A DNA stretch of 64,000 bases from Rhodoferax sp. TS-BS-61-7 (GTDB lineage: Bacteria > Pseudomonadota > Gammaproteobacteria > Burkholderiales > Burkholderiaceae_C). Made by a program: the position numbers and the translations under genes. The notes beneath the pieces are model-generated. The model made no database searches and was not told the DNA's origin. It saw nothing but the letters and a program-made list of their open reading frames with translations. Positions 8,962-18,499 of the stretch are shown one piece after another (the first letter of the stretch is position 1; every line of letters starts with the position of its first letter). Location of the stretch: positions 467,501 through 531,500 of the forward strand of contig NZ_PTQY01000003.1 of assembly GCF_002943465.1 (NCBI RefSeq). The letters run 5' to 3'.

Positions 8962-9273
8962 TTATGTCCGCAGGCTCGGCAGGGTTACAGCCCCCTCATC
9001 ACGAGATGAGGCGGCGCCTACTGGCGCAGTATGCAAGAGTGCAATGGACTGCGCCCCAACCCCAAGCGTCAACCAAACCCTTGCGTTTTCCGGACCAACT
9101 TCGACTGTAACCACTCTTTGATTGGGCCCCACCGCCACCGCGGAAATAAAGCGACTCTGCCCACCGGCCTCCACCGCGCTTGCGCCGACCCGACTACGCA
9201 CCCACCGCAAAAACCAAGGTAAAGCAGCCAAGGCAGCCAAGAAAGCCACCACCAATAGCAGTTGCTGCGTCAT
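8962..9273 (-). CDS. fliO: FliO, flagellar export apparatus assembly protein
   Basis: A small protein (103 residues) with one N-terminal transmembrane helix (LLLVVAFLAALAALPWFLRWV) and a cytoplasmic beta-rich domain containing the typical SRFISAVAVGPNQRVVTVEVG and WLTLGVGAQSIALLHT strands. FliO is a scaffold that helps FliP oligomerise. The family is poorly conserved and the call leans on position between fliN and fliP as well as the domain pattern. Confidence 0.9.
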   Translation of the reverse strand: MTQQLLLVVAFLAALAALPWFLRWVRSRVGASAVEAGGQSRFISAVAVGPNQRVVTVEVGPENARVWLTLGVGAQSIALLHTAPVGAASSRDEGAVTLPSLRT

Positions 9274-9289
9274 ATCAAATCACACAAGG

Positions 9290-9724
9290 CTAATTTTTAC
9301 TGACACGCCGCAAACGCTCCGAGGGCGTCACCACATCAGTAAGTCGGATGCCAAACTTGTCATTAACAACCACCACCTCGCCCTGGGCGATCAGGTACCC
9401 ATTAACCAATACATCCATAGGCTCGCCGGCCAAGGCATCTAGCTCCACCACCGACCCTTGCCCGAGCTGCAGGATGTGCTTGATAGGTACTTTGGTACGC
9501 CCAAGCTCCACGGAAAGCTGTACGGGAATATCCAGCACCATATTGATGTCATTGACATGCCCGTCCGCACTCGACGCAAAGGGTTTAGGCGGCTCTCCAG
9601 ACAAAGGGCCACCCGAATCGGGGCCGGACTCTGTCGCTTTTTGCTCCAGCAACGCCTCCGCCCAGTCTGCCATGCCATCGTCGGCCGCGCCTGCATTGTC
9701 TTCCGGTTTTTCTTCAGATGCCAT
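9290..9724 (-). CDS. fliN: FliN, flagellar motor switch protein
   Basis: FliN forms the lower C-ring of the switch, with FliM and FliG. The 144-residue protein has a variable acidic N-terminal half (about 1-65) and a C-terminal SpoA domain: MVLDIPVQLSVELGRTKVPI, then GQGSVVELDALAGEPMDVLVNG and GEVVVVNDKFGIRLTDVV. The ATG lies 11 bp inside the end of fliM, indicating translational coupling. Normal in length and content. Confidence 0.96.
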   Translation of the reverse strand: MASEEKPEDNAGAADDGMADWAEALLEQKATESGPDSGGPLSGEPPKPFASSADGHVNDINMVLDIPVQLSVELGRTKVPIKHILQLGQGSVVELDALAGEPMDVLVNGYLIAQGEVVVVNDKFGIRLTDVVTPSERLRRVSKN

Positions 9725-10718
9725 TTCGTTCTCCCAACCAGTTTTGGTCGTTACCGCGCAGCGCTTTTTCTATGCGAATGGCGTATTTGGCGTTGTGAGT
9801 GCCGTACTGGCACTCAAAAAGTGGAACCCCGTCTACCGTGGCTTGGATACGCGGCTCTCGGTCCAGTTCAATGAAATCCCCTTTTTTCATAGCCAGCAAT
9901 TGCTCTACCGTCGCATCCGCACGCGCCAACTCGGCGACCAGGGTAACTTCCGCTGCCTGGATTTCCCGCGTCAGCACATTCACCCAACGGCGATCCACTT
10001 CAATAGAGTCACCTTGGGTGGACGAGTACAACACATCCCGGATAGGCTCTAGCGTCGAGTACGGGAAACTAAAGTGGATCGCGCCGGTGATGTCACCAAT
10101 CTCAAGTTGGAACGAGGTCGAAATCACAATTTCGCTGGGTGTGGCAATGTTGGCAAACTGGGGCTGCATCTCGCTGCGCTGGTAGTCCAGTTCCAACGGA
10201 TATATGCCCTTCCAAGCTTTTTTGTACTCCGTGGTGATCACCTCTACCAGCCGGTTGATGACACGCTGCTCCGTCGCCGAAAAATCACGCCCCTCAATAC
10301 GCGTCTGAAATTTCCCGATGCCGCCATACAAGGTGTCAATCACACCAAACACCAGTGCAGGCTCGCAGACGATCAGACCACTGCCACGCAATGGGCGGAT
10401 AGCGACGATGTTGAAATTGGTTGGCACCGCCAGCTCACGCAAAAAAGCGCTGTAGCGCTGCACGGCCACAGGTCCAACAGAAATTTCAGGACTACGGCGA
10501 ATGAAATTGAATAACCCCACACGCAGGTTGCGCGCAAAGCGCTCATTGACGATTTCCATCGTGGGCATACGCCCGCGAACGATTCTTTCCTGGCTGGAAA
10601 TGTTGTACGAACGGACCTCGCCGTGCTCTGCAGCCTCCTCCACCGTCTTCTGGCTCTCGCCAGTGACGCCTTCCAGGAGCGCATCAACTTCCTCTTGGGA
10701 AAGAAACGACTCACTCAT
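9714..10718 (-). CDS. fliM: FliM, flagellar motor switch protein
   Basis: FliM binds CheY-P and sets rotation direction. The 334-residue protein starts with LSQEEVDALLEG, the CheY-P-binding peptide, followed by the CheC-like middle domain (GRMPTMEIVNERFARNLR, then GSGLIVCEPALVFGVIDTLYGG) and a C-terminal SpoA domain (DFIELDREPRIQATVDGVPLFEC). The start at 10718 has a good spacing from upstream fliL (19 bp). It overlaps fliN. No irregularity seen. Confidence 0.97.
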   Translation of the reverse strand: MSESFLSQEEVDALLEGVTGESQKTVEEAAEHGEVRSYNISSQERIVRGRMPTMEIVNERFARNLRVGLFNFIRRSPEISVGPVAVQRYSAFLRELAVPTNFNIVAIRPLRGSGLIVCEPALVFGVIDTLYGGIGKFQTRIEGRDFSATEQRVINRLVEVITTEYKKAWKGIYPLELDYQRSEMQPQFANIATPSEIVISTSFQLEIGDITGAIHFSFPYSTLEPIRDVLYSSTQGDSIEVDRRWVNVLTREIQAAEVTLVAELARADATVEQLLAMKKGDFIELDREPRIQATVDGVPLFECQYGTHNAKYAIRIEKALRGNDQNWLGERNGI

Positions 10719-10737
10719 AGTTCAGTCCTGTTGACCC

Positions 10738-11313
10738 CTATTGCACAATAAAACTGGAAAACAGCACGCCCACGACGGGGTACTGCACCGGTGGTGCTTT
10801 CTTTTTCTTCTTCTTGGTGGAAGCAACTTCCTCTTCCTCCTCCTCTTCGCCGCCCCCAAAGGGGACGGAGGCTTCTCGCAAAATATCCTTGGCGAGCTTT
10901 TCCTTACCCTCGGCTTTGAGCAACTCTTCCGCGGTTCGCTGGGAAATCAGCATCAAAATACCGCTGCGAATAGTTGGTAAATAGGCCTTCACGGAATCCG
11001 AGGACTTGGCATCCATCACCTCCAGGGTGATACCAATCTGCGCCACACGCTCCCCACCGGGATCCGCAAGATTCACCACCATGGCATCTAGAGGCAGGTA
11101 AGCAGGGGGCGCTTTAGGATCGGCATGGGCAGCCGCTTTTGCGGGTGCTGCCTCTTCGCCATCCTCCGCCGCTGCACGCTGCTTGCTGATGACAAAAAAA
11201 GCCGCGGCCCCACCCATCACCAGCACCAATACGGCCGCCACAATGATGATCAGCATCTTTTTACTTTTAGCGGGGGCCTTGGCGGCGTCTGCGGCATCGG
11301 GTTTTGCTGACAC
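10738..11313 (-). CDS. fliL: FliL, flagellar basal-body-associated protein (GTG start)
   Basis: FliL is a single-pass inner-membrane protein that supports stator function. The 191-residue protein has a Lys-rich cytoplasmic N-terminus, one transmembrane helix (LIIIVAAVLVLVMGGAAAFFV) and a periplasmic SPFH-like domain (PAYLPLDAMVVNLADPGG, then AYLPTIRSGILMLISQRTAEELL). The start is GTG at 11313 with GAGGA about 8 bp upstream. Just before the last strand (PVVGVLFSSFIVQ) lies an insertion of seven Glu followed shortly by six Lys, a charged low-complexity spacer. A 116-bp gap separates it from fliK, so it may begin its own transcript; I found no clear promoter in that gap. Confidence 0.94.
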   Translation of the reverse strand: MSAKPDAADAAKAPAKSKKMLIIIVAAVLVLVMGGAAAFFVISKQRAAAEDGEEAAPAKAAAHADPKAPPAYLPLDAMVVNLADPGGERVAQIGITLEVMDAKSSDSVKAYLPTIRSGILMLISQRTAEELLKAEGKEKLAKDILREASVPFGGGEEEEEEEVASTKKKKKKAPPVQYPVVGVLFSSFIVQ

Positions 11314-11429
11314 AGTGGGATCCTCACATTGAAAACGGTATTCGGATTATTGATGGAGAAACCCGGCACCTAAACACCAATAAGACAGGGAATTCGACCA
11401 TCGCCTCCATTATTGACAGAAAGACCGAC

Positions 11430-12569
11430 TCACACGAAGAGATCCAGGGCTCGGCCTTGCGGGATCTTGGTCTGCACCGGGCTATCGACCGGCACCGGTG
11501 CCAAGGCCGTCACCACCACCTGCTTACCCTCTTGGCGCGGACGTCTGCCCTGCCCGGAAGCATCCCCGCTGTGCGAGGTACCAACGGACATGCCTGTTAG
11601 CAACACCCCCTGGCGTTGCAAAGCGTCTTTCAACTGCTCCGAGGCACTCTCGATCGCATCGCGTGCGTGCAACTCATCTGTTCTAAACGCCACCTGAGCC
11701 TCATTGCCCTGCATGCTGATACTCACCTCCACGGGGCTAAACCCCATGCCATCCAGCGTGAGCTCCGCATTTTGAACGTCCTGCGCAATCCAGTAAGTCA
11801 CTTGTTCAGCAACATACGCCTCCAGTGGCATGCTCGATTGGGCGGCGACCACGCCGTCCATGCCCATGGGGGCAGAGGTGGCCTGGCTTTGAAAATAACT
11901 CACATCCGCCGGTGCCGCCTTGGCGGCGGCAGGCTCCAGCAAACGACGCTCACCCATCGTGACCTGTGCAGCGCTGGGGGCGGACGACTCCCGCACCTCC
12001 AAGCCCAGCGTAGAAACAATCTCCTGCACCCGCACCATCTCTTCATCGAAAAGCTTGCTGGCCGCCACGTCGTGCCCGAGGGGCACGGCTGGTGCTGGCC
12101 CATCTTGGGCTTTTTGCAAGTCGGCAGTAGCTGCCGTTTTGCCAGCTTTGCGCGGAGTGGCTGACAGCACGCCATTGGCATGTGCCTCGGCATCCACAGA
12201 CCACGCCGGCCGCCCGGCACCTGGAAAATGCCCACCAGACGCAGTGGCGGGCGCCCCCCCCGAAGAAGCCGCCTCTTGCGCCACGGGCACCGGGACACCC
12301 AATACCCAGCCGGCCAGCGCATTTGCGTCTGCCTCCAGTAAATCATCCGCATCCTGGGGCCCGGCTCCCGACAATGCACCCTCTCCTGCGCCCTCCGCGA
12401 GGCCAGAGGCGCCCGCAGACAGCGCAAGCGCATCGTCTGCAGCGGACAGCATGGCAAAGAAACCCAAAGCGTCTCCTGCGACCGCGGGTGTGGCTTTTCC
12501 TTTACCGCCAGCAGCCGGCTGGGCAGCCTTCGCCAAACTGTGGCTGGCGGGTGTTGACTCAATACTCAT
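11430..12569 (-). CDS. fliK: FliK, flagellar hook-length control protein
   Basis: FliK is exported during hook assembly and switches export specificity at the correct hook length. The 379-residue protein shows the typical design: a long Ala/Gly/Pro-rich, low-complexity N-terminal ruler region (about 1-265) and a C-terminal Flg_hook domain (ELTLDGMGFSPVEVSISMQG, then AIESASEQLKDALQRQGVLL). The start ATG overlaps the fliJ stop by 4 bp. The N-terminal part is too variable to assign by similarity; the C-terminal domain and position make the call secure. Confidence 0.93.
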   Translation of the reverse strand: MSIESTPASHSLAKAAQPAAGGKGKATPAVAGDALGFFAMLSAADDALALSAGASGLAEGAGEGALSGAGPQDADDLLEADANALAGWVLGVPVPVAQEAASSGGAPATASGGHFPGAGRPAWSVDAEAHANGVLSATPRKAGKTAATADLQKAQDGPAPAVPLGHDVAASKLFDEEMVRVQEIVSTLGLEVRESSAPSAAQVTMGERRLLEPAAAKAAPADVSYFQSQATSAPMGMDGVVAAQSSMPLEAYVAEQVTYWIAQDVQNAELTLDGMGFSPVEVSISMQGNEAQVAFRTDELHARDAIESASEQLKDALQRQGVLLTGMSVGTSHSGDASGQGRRPRQEGKQVVVTALAPVPVDSPVQTKIPQGRALDLFV

Positions 12570-13033
12570 CGTGCATCCTCCAATTGGGCACTGGCCATCC
12601 TGCGGGCATAGACCAGCGCGGCCATTTCATCCATACGCCCCTGCTCGCGGCGTTGCTCCACAGCCGCTATTTGCAGCTTGCGCTTCTCCAAGACCTGCTT
12701 CAGGCCGGAAACGCGCATCTCCGCCTGCATCAGCGTTGCACGACACTGGTTTTCCTGACGCACCAGGTTGGCAATCACACCGTCCTGCATACCAATCGCG
12801 TGCTGCAGACGCTCCACAAACTGGTAATGGTGCCGGATCAGCTCCGAGGACAGCGCCATGTTGTGGCCTTGGGTCCAACGGGCGTCCGTGTCATTGGCAT
12901 AACTTTGCAACTGCTGCAACTGCTGTTGCCCCATAAGCACTTGTCGCTGCGCCTGCGCCAGCACCTGCGCCCGTTCATCGCGCTTGCGCTCGGCCAGTTC
13001 AATCGCGAGTTGCAGTCCGTGGAGTGGGTTCAT
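12566..13033 (-). CDS. fliJ: FliJ, flagellar export chaperone/stalk
   Basis: FliJ forms the coiled-coil stalk that connects the FliI ATPase ring to the export gate. The 155-residue protein is almost entirely helical and charged, with Gln/Arg-rich heptad-like repeats (LAQAQRQVLMGQQQLQQLQ) throughout, as expected for the antiparallel coiled coil. It is placed between fliI (24 bp upstream) and fliK (4-bp overlap), which is the standard order. Confidence 0.92.
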   Translation of the reverse strand: MNPLHGLQLAIELAERKRDERAQVLAQAQRQVLMGQQQLQQLQSYANDTDARWTQGHNMALSSELIRHHYQFVERLQHAIGMQDGVIANLVRQENQCRATLMQAEMRVSGLKQVLEKRKLQIAAVEQRREQGRMDEMAALVYARRMASAQLEDAR

Positions 13034-13057
13034 GGCAGGCTCAGGTTTTTTCGGGGC

Positions 13058-14485
13058 TTACACGCTCGCCCTTGGCAAGGAGGTACAAACCGCCATGCCC
13101 TGCAAGGCTTCGTCCATGCTGGAGGCTTCGAACATGTCCTGCTGCAAAAACTGGTGCATGGGGGGATGCAGGGCAATAGCTTCATCCAGCATCGGATCTG
13201 AGCCCTGCGCATAGGCACCAATCTGCACCAAATCGCGCCCTTTTTCGTACTTGGAGTACAGGCTGCGAAAACGGCGGGCCAGCTCGAAATGTTCACGCGA
13301 CACCACGTTGTGCATCACGCGCGAGGCGGACTGCTCTACATCAATCGCCGGGTAATGCCCCGCCTCCGCCAGACGGCGGGACAGCACAATGTGCCCGTCC
13401 AGAATCGCGCGTGCGGCATCGGCAATCGGGTCCTGCTGGTCATCGCCTTCAGACAGTACGGTGTAAAACGCCGTGATGGAGCCCACGCCATGCAGGCCAT
13501 TGCCGCTGCGCTCCACCAGCTGCGGCAGCTTGGCAAAACACGAGGGCGGATAACCTTTGGTGGCAGGCGGCTCGCCAATGGCCAGCGCAATCTCACGCTG
13601 CGCCATGGCGTATCGGGTCAGCGAGTCCATGAGCAGCAGCACGTGGCGGCCCTGGTCCCGAAAATGCTCGGCAATCGCGGTTGCATACGAGGCGCCCTGC
13701 ATGCGCAGCAGTGGCGGCGCATCTGCAGGTGCAGCCACCACCACAGAACGGGCCCGCCCCTCCACACCCAGAATGTCTTCAATGAATTCCTTGACTTCGC
13801 GGCCCCGCTCGCCGATCAGGCCCACCACAATCACATCGGCCTGGGTGTAACGCGCCATCATGCCCAGCAGCACGCTCTTGCCCACCCCCGAGCCAGCGAA
13901 CAGGCCCAGACGCTGGCCACGCCCTACACTCAGCAGCGCGTTGATGGAGCGAACCCCGGTATCCAGCACATCCCGCACCGGCGCGCGGTCCATGGCATTG
14001 ATGGGTTTTCTGTCCATGGGCCTGGACACCACATCTTGCAAGGGGCCCATGCGGTCCATGGGCGTGCCCTGCGAGTCCACCACCCGGCCCAGCAGGCCAT
14101 CGCCCAAGGGCAAACGCAACAAACCCGCAGCGCTCAGATCGTGGGCCAAGGGCGCCTCGCCCAGGCGGGGCACCGGCACATACGCGGCCGCTACGGCCAC
14201 CCCGGCACCGCTGGACAGTCCGTGCACGTCACCCGCCGGCATCAAATACGCACGGTCGCCCGAGAAGCCGACCACCTCTGCCAGTACGGGCTCACGCGCC
14301 TTCATGGTGACCACGCATTGGGACCCCACGGGCATACGAATGCCGCTGGCCTCCAGCACCAACCCCGCCAGGCGGGTCAGCGTGCCACGCACTTCGAGGG
14401 TGGACTCCTGGGTCACCTGTTGACGGGCGCCCTGCAGAAAAGCCTGCCACTTGGGCGCGGCGGTATGGGGCTCAGGCATGGTCAT
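13058..14485 (-). CDS. fliI: FliI, flagellar export ATPase
   Basis: FliI is the ATPase that energises substrate delivery to the flagellar export gate. With the ATG at 14485 (overlapping the fliH stop) the protein is 475 residues; ATG 14479 is an alternative. Walker A is GSGVGKS (about 198-204), Walker B and the catalytic region contain [20 protein letters not shown], and [20 protein letters not shown] is the strongly conserved FliI/SctN segment. An N-terminal beta-barrel (about 30-95) precedes the catalytic domain. An upstream extension to 14530 lies within fliH and was rejected. Confidence 0.97.
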   Translation of the reverse strand: MTMPEPHTAAPKWQAFLQGARQQVTQESTLEVRGTLTRLAGLVLEASGIRMPVGSQCVVTMKAREPVLAEVVGFSGDRAYLMPAGDVHGLSSGAGVAVAAAYVPVPRLGEAPLAHDLSAAGLLRLPLGDGLLGRVVDSQGTPMDRMGPLQDVVSRPMDRKPINAMDRAPVRDVLDTGVRSINALLSVGRGQRLGLFAGSGVGKSVLLGMMARYTQADVIVVGLIGERGREVKEFIEDILGVEGRARSVVVAAPADAPPLLRMQGASYATAIAEHFRDQGRHVLLLMDSLTRYAMAQREIALAIGEPPATKGYPPSCFAKLPQLVERSGNGLHGVGSITAFYTVLSEGDDQQDPIADAARAILDGHIVLSRRLAEAGHYPAIDVEQSASRVMHNVVSREHFELARRFRSLYSKYEKGRDLVQIGAYAQGSDPMLDEAIALHPPMHQFLQQDMFEASSMDEALQGMAVCTSLPRASV

Positions 14486-15170
14486 CGCGTGGCTCCCAAG
14501 GGCTGTCAAACCCCAAACTGGCCAGGGCACGCTGCCAGCGTTTCTCCACAGTGCCGTCCACCACGGTACCGGCCGACTCCACCAGGCAACCGCCGCGGGC
14601 CACGCTACTGTCTGGCAACAGGGTCAGGGCCAGACCCGAAAACTCTTGTCGCAACACCTCGGCCAAGACTTCCAGATCCAGCGGGTGCAAGCGAACCACG
14701 GCAGCCTTGCTATCTACCGCCAGCACACCCAAGGCCTCGCGCACTACGGGCTGCAGCGCATTGGGGTTGGTGGAGAGCTCATGGCGCAGCACCTGCCGTG
14801 CCAGCTCACAGGCCAACTCCAGCACGCCCTGGGCCATGACTTGCTCCGACTCCGCCAGCTGCGCGCTGGCGCTCTCGAACAAAGCCGCAAAGTTGGCGGC
14901 GGCGTCTTTGCCCTGGGTGGCGATGTACTCGTTAATCTGGCGCTGCCCTTCCAGCGTGGCTTGGGCATGGCCTTGGGCGTACCCCGCGGCATAACCCTCG
15001 GAATACCCCGCCTGGCGCACACCGTCTTCTTTGGCCTGCTCCTCGGCTTCGGCTTGCGCCTTGAGCTTGGCGGCAAAACGTACCGACGATTGGTCGACCG
15101 CGCCGAAGTCCCACTCGGTGACCGTGGAGACGTCTTCGCCGGAAATAAAACGTGCTTGGTTGCGTGACAT
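14472..15170 (-). CDS. fliH: FliH, regulator of the flagellar export ATPase
   Basis: FliH binds FliI and anchors it to the C-ring. The reading used starts at [14 protein letters not shown] (ATG 15170), which overlaps the fliG stop by one base; a much longer open frame upstream is antisense-free fliG read in the wrong frame and is not coding. The 232-residue protein has the family hallmark of small-residue G-x3-G repeats ([15 protein letters not shown], about 68-82) in a long helix, then a C-terminal globular domain that resembles the V-ATPase E subunit. Confidence 0.93.
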   Translation of the reverse strand: MSRNQARFISGEDVSTVTEWDFGAVDQSSVRFAAKLKAQAEAEEQAKEDGVRQAGYSEGYAAGYAQGHAQATLEGQRQINEYIATQGKDAAANFAALFESASAQLAESEQVMAQGVLELACELARQVLRHELSTNPNALQPVVREALGVLAVDSKAAVVRLHPLDLEVLAEVLRQEFSGLALTLLPDSSVARGGCLVESAGTVVDGTVEKRWQRALASLGFDSPWEPRDDHA

Positions 15171-16171
15171 CAGACCATGGCGTCGTCGCCACCTCCACCA
15201 CCAATGACAATCTGCCCCTCGTCGGCCAGGCGGCGCACCGTCTTGAGGATTTCTTTCTGCTGCGCTTCGACCTCGGACAAGCGCATGGGGCCACGAGACT
15301 CCAAATCTTCCTTGAGCGTAGCCGCCGCACGCGAAGACATATTGGCCAGAATCTTTTCCTTGAGCTCGGGCTGTGCCCCTTTCAGCGCCACGATCAGCAC
15401 ATCGGAGGACACCTCCTTCAGCACCATCTGGATCGCCTTGTCGTCGAGCTTGAGCACATCGTCGAACACAAACATCTTGTCCATGATCTTCTGCGCCAAG
15501 TCTGCGTCGTGGCTGCGGATGGACTCGATCACCGTGCCCTCGATGGCGGTGCCCATCAGGTTGATCATCTCGGCCGCTGTCTTGATACCCCCCAGCGAGG
15601 ACTTGCGGATCTTGTCGCCGCCAGCCAGCACCTTGAATAGCACCTCGTTCAAGTCCTTCAGGGCCGTGGGCTGGATGCCCTCCATGGTGGCCACACGCAG
15701 CATGACTTCGTTGCGCTGGCGCTCGGTCAGGTGCTTGAGCACATCGGCTGCCTGGTCGTAGTCCAGGTGCACCAGGATGGCGGCCACGATCTGCGGGTGT
15801 TCGTTGCGCAGCAACTCGGCCACGCTCAGGGGGTCCATCCACTTCAGGCTCTCAATGCCCGATACGTCGCCGCCCTGCAAGATGCGGTCAATCAGCAGTG
15901 CCGCCTTGTCATCCCCGAGGGCAAGTTTGAGCACCGAGCGCACATAGTCGCCCGAGTTGGACACCAGCAGGCTTTGCGAAGCCGCCACCCCGGTGAACTT
16001 TTCCACCACCTCGTCCACTTTTTCGCGCGAGAGCTGGGTGGTTTTGGCGATGGCCTCACCCAGGCGTTGCACTTCCTTGGGCGATAGGTGTTTGAAGACC
16101 TCTGATGCCTCGGCTTCGCCCAGAGACATCATGAGGATTGCCGCGTCTTGGAGTCCGTCGTCGTTTGCCAT
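15170..16171 (-). CDS. fliG: FliG, flagellar motor switch/torque protein
   Basis: FliG sits on the MS ring and interacts with MotA to generate torque. The 333-residue protein shows three armadillo-like parts: an N-terminal FliF-binding domain (AAILMMSLGEAEASEVFKHL), a middle domain with the EHPQ motif (LLRNEHPQIVAAILVHLDY), and a C-terminal domain with charged torque helix residues (MVLKEVSSDVLIVALKGA, then EDLESRGPMRLSEVEAQQ). It lies 21 bp after fliF and overlaps fliH by one base. Ordinary for the family. Confidence 0.97.
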   Translation of the reverse strand: MANDDGLQDAAILMMSLGEAEASEVFKHLSPKEVQRLGEAIAKTTQLSREKVDEVVEKFTGVAASQSLLVSNSGDYVRSVLKLALGDDKAALLIDRILQGGDVSGIESLKWMDPLSVAELLRNEHPQIVAAILVHLDYDQAADVLKHLTERQRNEVMLRVATMEGIQPTALKDLNEVLFKVLAGGDKIRKSSLGGIKTAAEMINLMGTAIEGTVIESIRSHDADLAQKIMDKMFVFDDVLKLDDKAIQMVLKEVSSDVLIVALKGAQPELKEKILANMSSRAAATLKEDLESRGPMRLSEVEAQQKEILKTVRRLADEGQIVIGGGGGDDAMV

Positions 16172-16192
16172 GGTGCTATTTTGCGCTGGCCA

Positions 16193-17896
16193 TCAGGCCG
16201 GTGCCTCGCCGTTCATCCACGCTTTGACAATGTTGGCCACCGCAGCCGGGTTATCGCGGGTCAGCTTGCGGGCGTCCTCCAGGCGCAACTCACCTGGAGA
16301 CACCACCGCAGTGCCGGTTTCACCACCAGGGCCGCCCAGCTGCGGACGGGCGGGCTGTTCGGACTCCAGCGCATCCAGCTGGCCACCGCGCTCATCACCC
16401 AGAGGCTCGGCAGCAACAGGAGGTTGGGCCAGCGACTTCATGGCCGGGCGAATCACGCCCAGCAGCACCAGGGCCGCCAAACCCAGGGTGCCCAGCGGCC
16501 AGGCCAGACTGCGTGCCAGATCCACCACTTCGGGCTGACGCCACACCGGGATCTCTGTGCTGTCCACCACGGGCGCGGCAAAAGGCGCATTGACCACATT
16601 CACCGAATCGCCGCGGTCTTGGCTGAAACCCACGGTTTCGCGAACCAGAGCGGTCATTTTTTCGAGCTGGGCTTCGGTCAAGGGGGTGCTGGTGACCTTG
16701 CCCTTGTCATCCGTGGCGGTCTGGTTGTTCAGCACCACCGCGGCGTTAATGCGCTTGATCACTCCGGTGGCGCCTTTGACCACGCGCACCGTCTTGTCCA
16801 CCTCGTAATTGATGATGGACTCTTTCTTGGACGAATTATTGGCTCCCGCAGCGCCGCCAGCCTGGCCAGCAGCAGCCAGCGTTTGCGGCTGGCCATTGAT
16901 GGGCGCGGCGGGCTGGGCGGGTGGCTGGTTGGTGGTGGCACCAGGCACACCAGAGGGCGGGCCGGACTGGGCACCGTTGGTGCTTTCCACCAGCTGCTGG
17001 CTGCGCACGGCACTGCTGTCCGGCGTCTGGTTGGGTTTGTGCGATTCGGTGGTCGACTCGGTTTGGGAGAAATCCAGCTCGGCCGTTACCTGCGCCTTCA
17101 CGTTTTGTTTGCCGACCAATGGCTCCAAAATATCAAGAATGCGACGGCTATAGAGCATCTCTATCTGCTGCGCATACTGCAATTGCTCGGCATCGGCCCC
17201 CATGCCTCCTGTGCCGTCGGGCAGCGCCGACAGCAGCTTGCCGGAGTCGTCCAGCACGCTCACTGCACTGGGGTTCATCTCGGGCACGCTGGAGGCGACC
17301 AAATGCACGATGCCCGCCAGTTGGTTGCGGTCCAACGTACGGCCGGGGTGCAGGCTGAGCAAGACGGAGGCAGACGGTTTTTGTTGCTCGCGGAAAAACC
17401 CATTCTGATTGGGCAAGGCCAGGTGCACACGGGCGTTTTGCACCGAGGACAGGGCCTGGATCGACCGGGTCAGCTCCCCTTCCAGGCCGCGCTGGAAGGT
17501 CAGGCGCTCCTGAAACTGGGTCATGCCGAAGCGGTTGGCCTCCATCATCTCAAAGCCATTGACCGAGCCTTTGGGCAGCCCCAGGGAGGCCAGCTTCAGG
17601 CGCACATCGTGCACGCGGTCGGCCGGCACCAGGATGGCGCCACCGCCTTCGGTGTACTTATAAGGAATGTTCAGGGTGCTGAGCTGGGAGATGACCGCGC
17701 CACCGTCTTTGTCAGCCAGGTTGGAATACAGCACCCGCCACTCGGCTTGGCGCCCCATGACCAAGCCCACGATGCCAATCGCCACAAACAGCAACACCCC
17801 CAGGGCCAGGCGCATGCGCTGCCCCTGGTCCATCGCGGCAAAGCGTTGCCCGATGGTGGGGTTGACGGGGACGGTGGCTACAGCTTGCATATCCAT
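16193..17896 (-). CDS. fliF: FliF, flagellar MS-ring protein
   Basis: FliF forms the inner-membrane MS ring, the base on which the flagellum assembles. I start it at ATG 17896 (MDMQAVATVP, 567 residues) because GGAAA lies close upstream; ATG 17890 is an alternative and an extension to 18004 is unlikely. Two membrane segments are visible: an N-terminal one (LALGVLLFVAIGIVGLVMG) and one near residue 465 (LAWPLGTLGLAALVLLGVI). The YscJ-like ring domain (WRVLYSNLADKDGGAVISQL) and the FliF C domain with a Pro/Gly/Gln-rich loop follow. The C-terminal tail carries the FliG-binding helix. Confidence 0.96.
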   Translation of the reverse strand: MDMQAVATVPVNPTIGQRFAAMDQGQRMRLALGVLLFVAIGIVGLVMGRQAEWRVLYSNLADKDGGAVISQLSTLNIPYKYTEGGGAILVPADRVHDVRLKLASLGLPKGSVNGFEMMEANRFGMTQFQERLTFQRGLEGELTRSIQALSSVQNARVHLALPNQNGFFREQQKPSASVLLSLHPGRTLDRNQLAGIVHLVASSVPEMNPSAVSVLDDSGKLLSALPDGTGGMGADAEQLQYAQQIEMLYSRRILDILEPLVGKQNVKAQVTAELDFSQTESTTESHKPNQTPDSSAVRSQQLVESTNGAQSGPPSGVPGATTNQPPAQPAAPINGQPQTLAAAGQAGGAAGANNSSKKESIINYEVDKTVRVVKGATGVIKRINAAVVLNNQTATDDKGKVTSTPLTEAQLEKMTALVRETVGFSQDRGDSVNVVNAPFAAPVVDSTEIPVWRQPEVVDLARSLAWPLGTLGLAALVLLGVIRPAMKSLAQPPVAAEPLGDERGGQLDALESEQPARPQLGGPGGETGTAVVSPGELRLEDARKLTRDNPAAVANIVKAWMNGEAPA

Positions 17897-18066
17897 GGTT
17901 TCCAATGCGGTGGGGCGCGGCTCGCCTGACTGAATGGGGCTGATTATTCGACCCACCCCCAAAAACATTAGGGTAATAAGCACCCGCTTTACCCAGCAAT
18001 TCAAAAAAATACGGCATGGCCTCGCGTCTTAGGATCGCCCCAACGTCAAGACCAGAGAGACCTGCC

Positions 18067-18384
18067 ATGGACCTCAAACTCACCCCCGTCACCATGCCCA
18101 GCACGATTCGCCCCAGCGCCGGGGTGCGCCCAGCAGGGGCGTCTTCCACGGAAGGGGTGGGGGGCAGCTTCTCCGGCGCGCTCAAAGGCGCACTGCAATC
18201 GGTCAGCGCAACCCAGAACGAATCGACCCGGCTGCAGCGCGAAGTCCAGATGGAAAACCCCAAAGTCAGCCTGGAAGAGACCATGGTGGCGATCCAGAAA
18301 GCCCAGATCGGCTTCCAGGCCACGCTGCATGTGCGCAACCGCATGGTGCAAGCCTACACCGACATCATGAATATGCAAGTCTGA
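18067..18384 (+). CDS. fliE: FliE, flagellar hook-basal body protein
   Basis: FliE links the MS ring to the rod and is the first axial protein exported. The ATG at 18067 (MDLKLTPV, 105 residues) follows a GAGAGA ribosome binding site; an in-frame ATG at 18016 lacks one. The C-terminal half has the family signature QMENPKVSLEETMVAIQKAQ and ends LHVRNRMVQAYTDIMNMQV. It is transcribed divergently from fliF, with 170 bp between the two starts and no promoter I can call with confidence. It is followed by a 315-bp gap before the giant repeat gene. Confidence 0.94.
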   Translation: MDLKLTPVTMPSTIRPSAGVRPAGASSTEGVGGSFSGALKGALQSVSATQNESTRLQREVQMENPKVSLEETMVAIQKAQIGFQATLHVRNRMVQAYTDIMNMQV

Positions 18385-18390
18385 TTGATT

Positions 18391-18450
18391 TACTATCAAA
18401 ATAGGAGCTGCTTGCGCATATTCCACGGGTGCTAGAGGCCAATTTGATGC
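18391..18450 (+). repeat. Dispersed intergenic element, copy 1
   Basis: A roughly 60-bp segment with the core CTTGCGCATATTCCACGGG followed by GCTAGAGGCCAATTT. It aligns with the segment at 52437-52496 (shared CTTGCGCA, CCACGG, GCCAATTT in the same order and spacing). From memory, similar elements are frequent downstream of genes in Comamonadaceae genomes; function unknown. Confidence 0.65.
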
Positions 18451-18499
18451 CTTTTTTCCTTGGCGGCCCATCGGAGACTCTGACCGCACCTGGCGGCTG

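Noticed and set aside
14472..15842. 456-residue open frame as a long FliH
   Set aside because: The first ~220 codons overlap fliG in another frame and have Arg/Gly/Asp-rich shadow composition; real FliH starts at 15170.
17897..18066. Sigma-54 or FliA promoters between fliF and fliE
   Set aside because: No GG-N10-GC element or TAAA-N15-GCCGATAA element with correct spacing on either strand.
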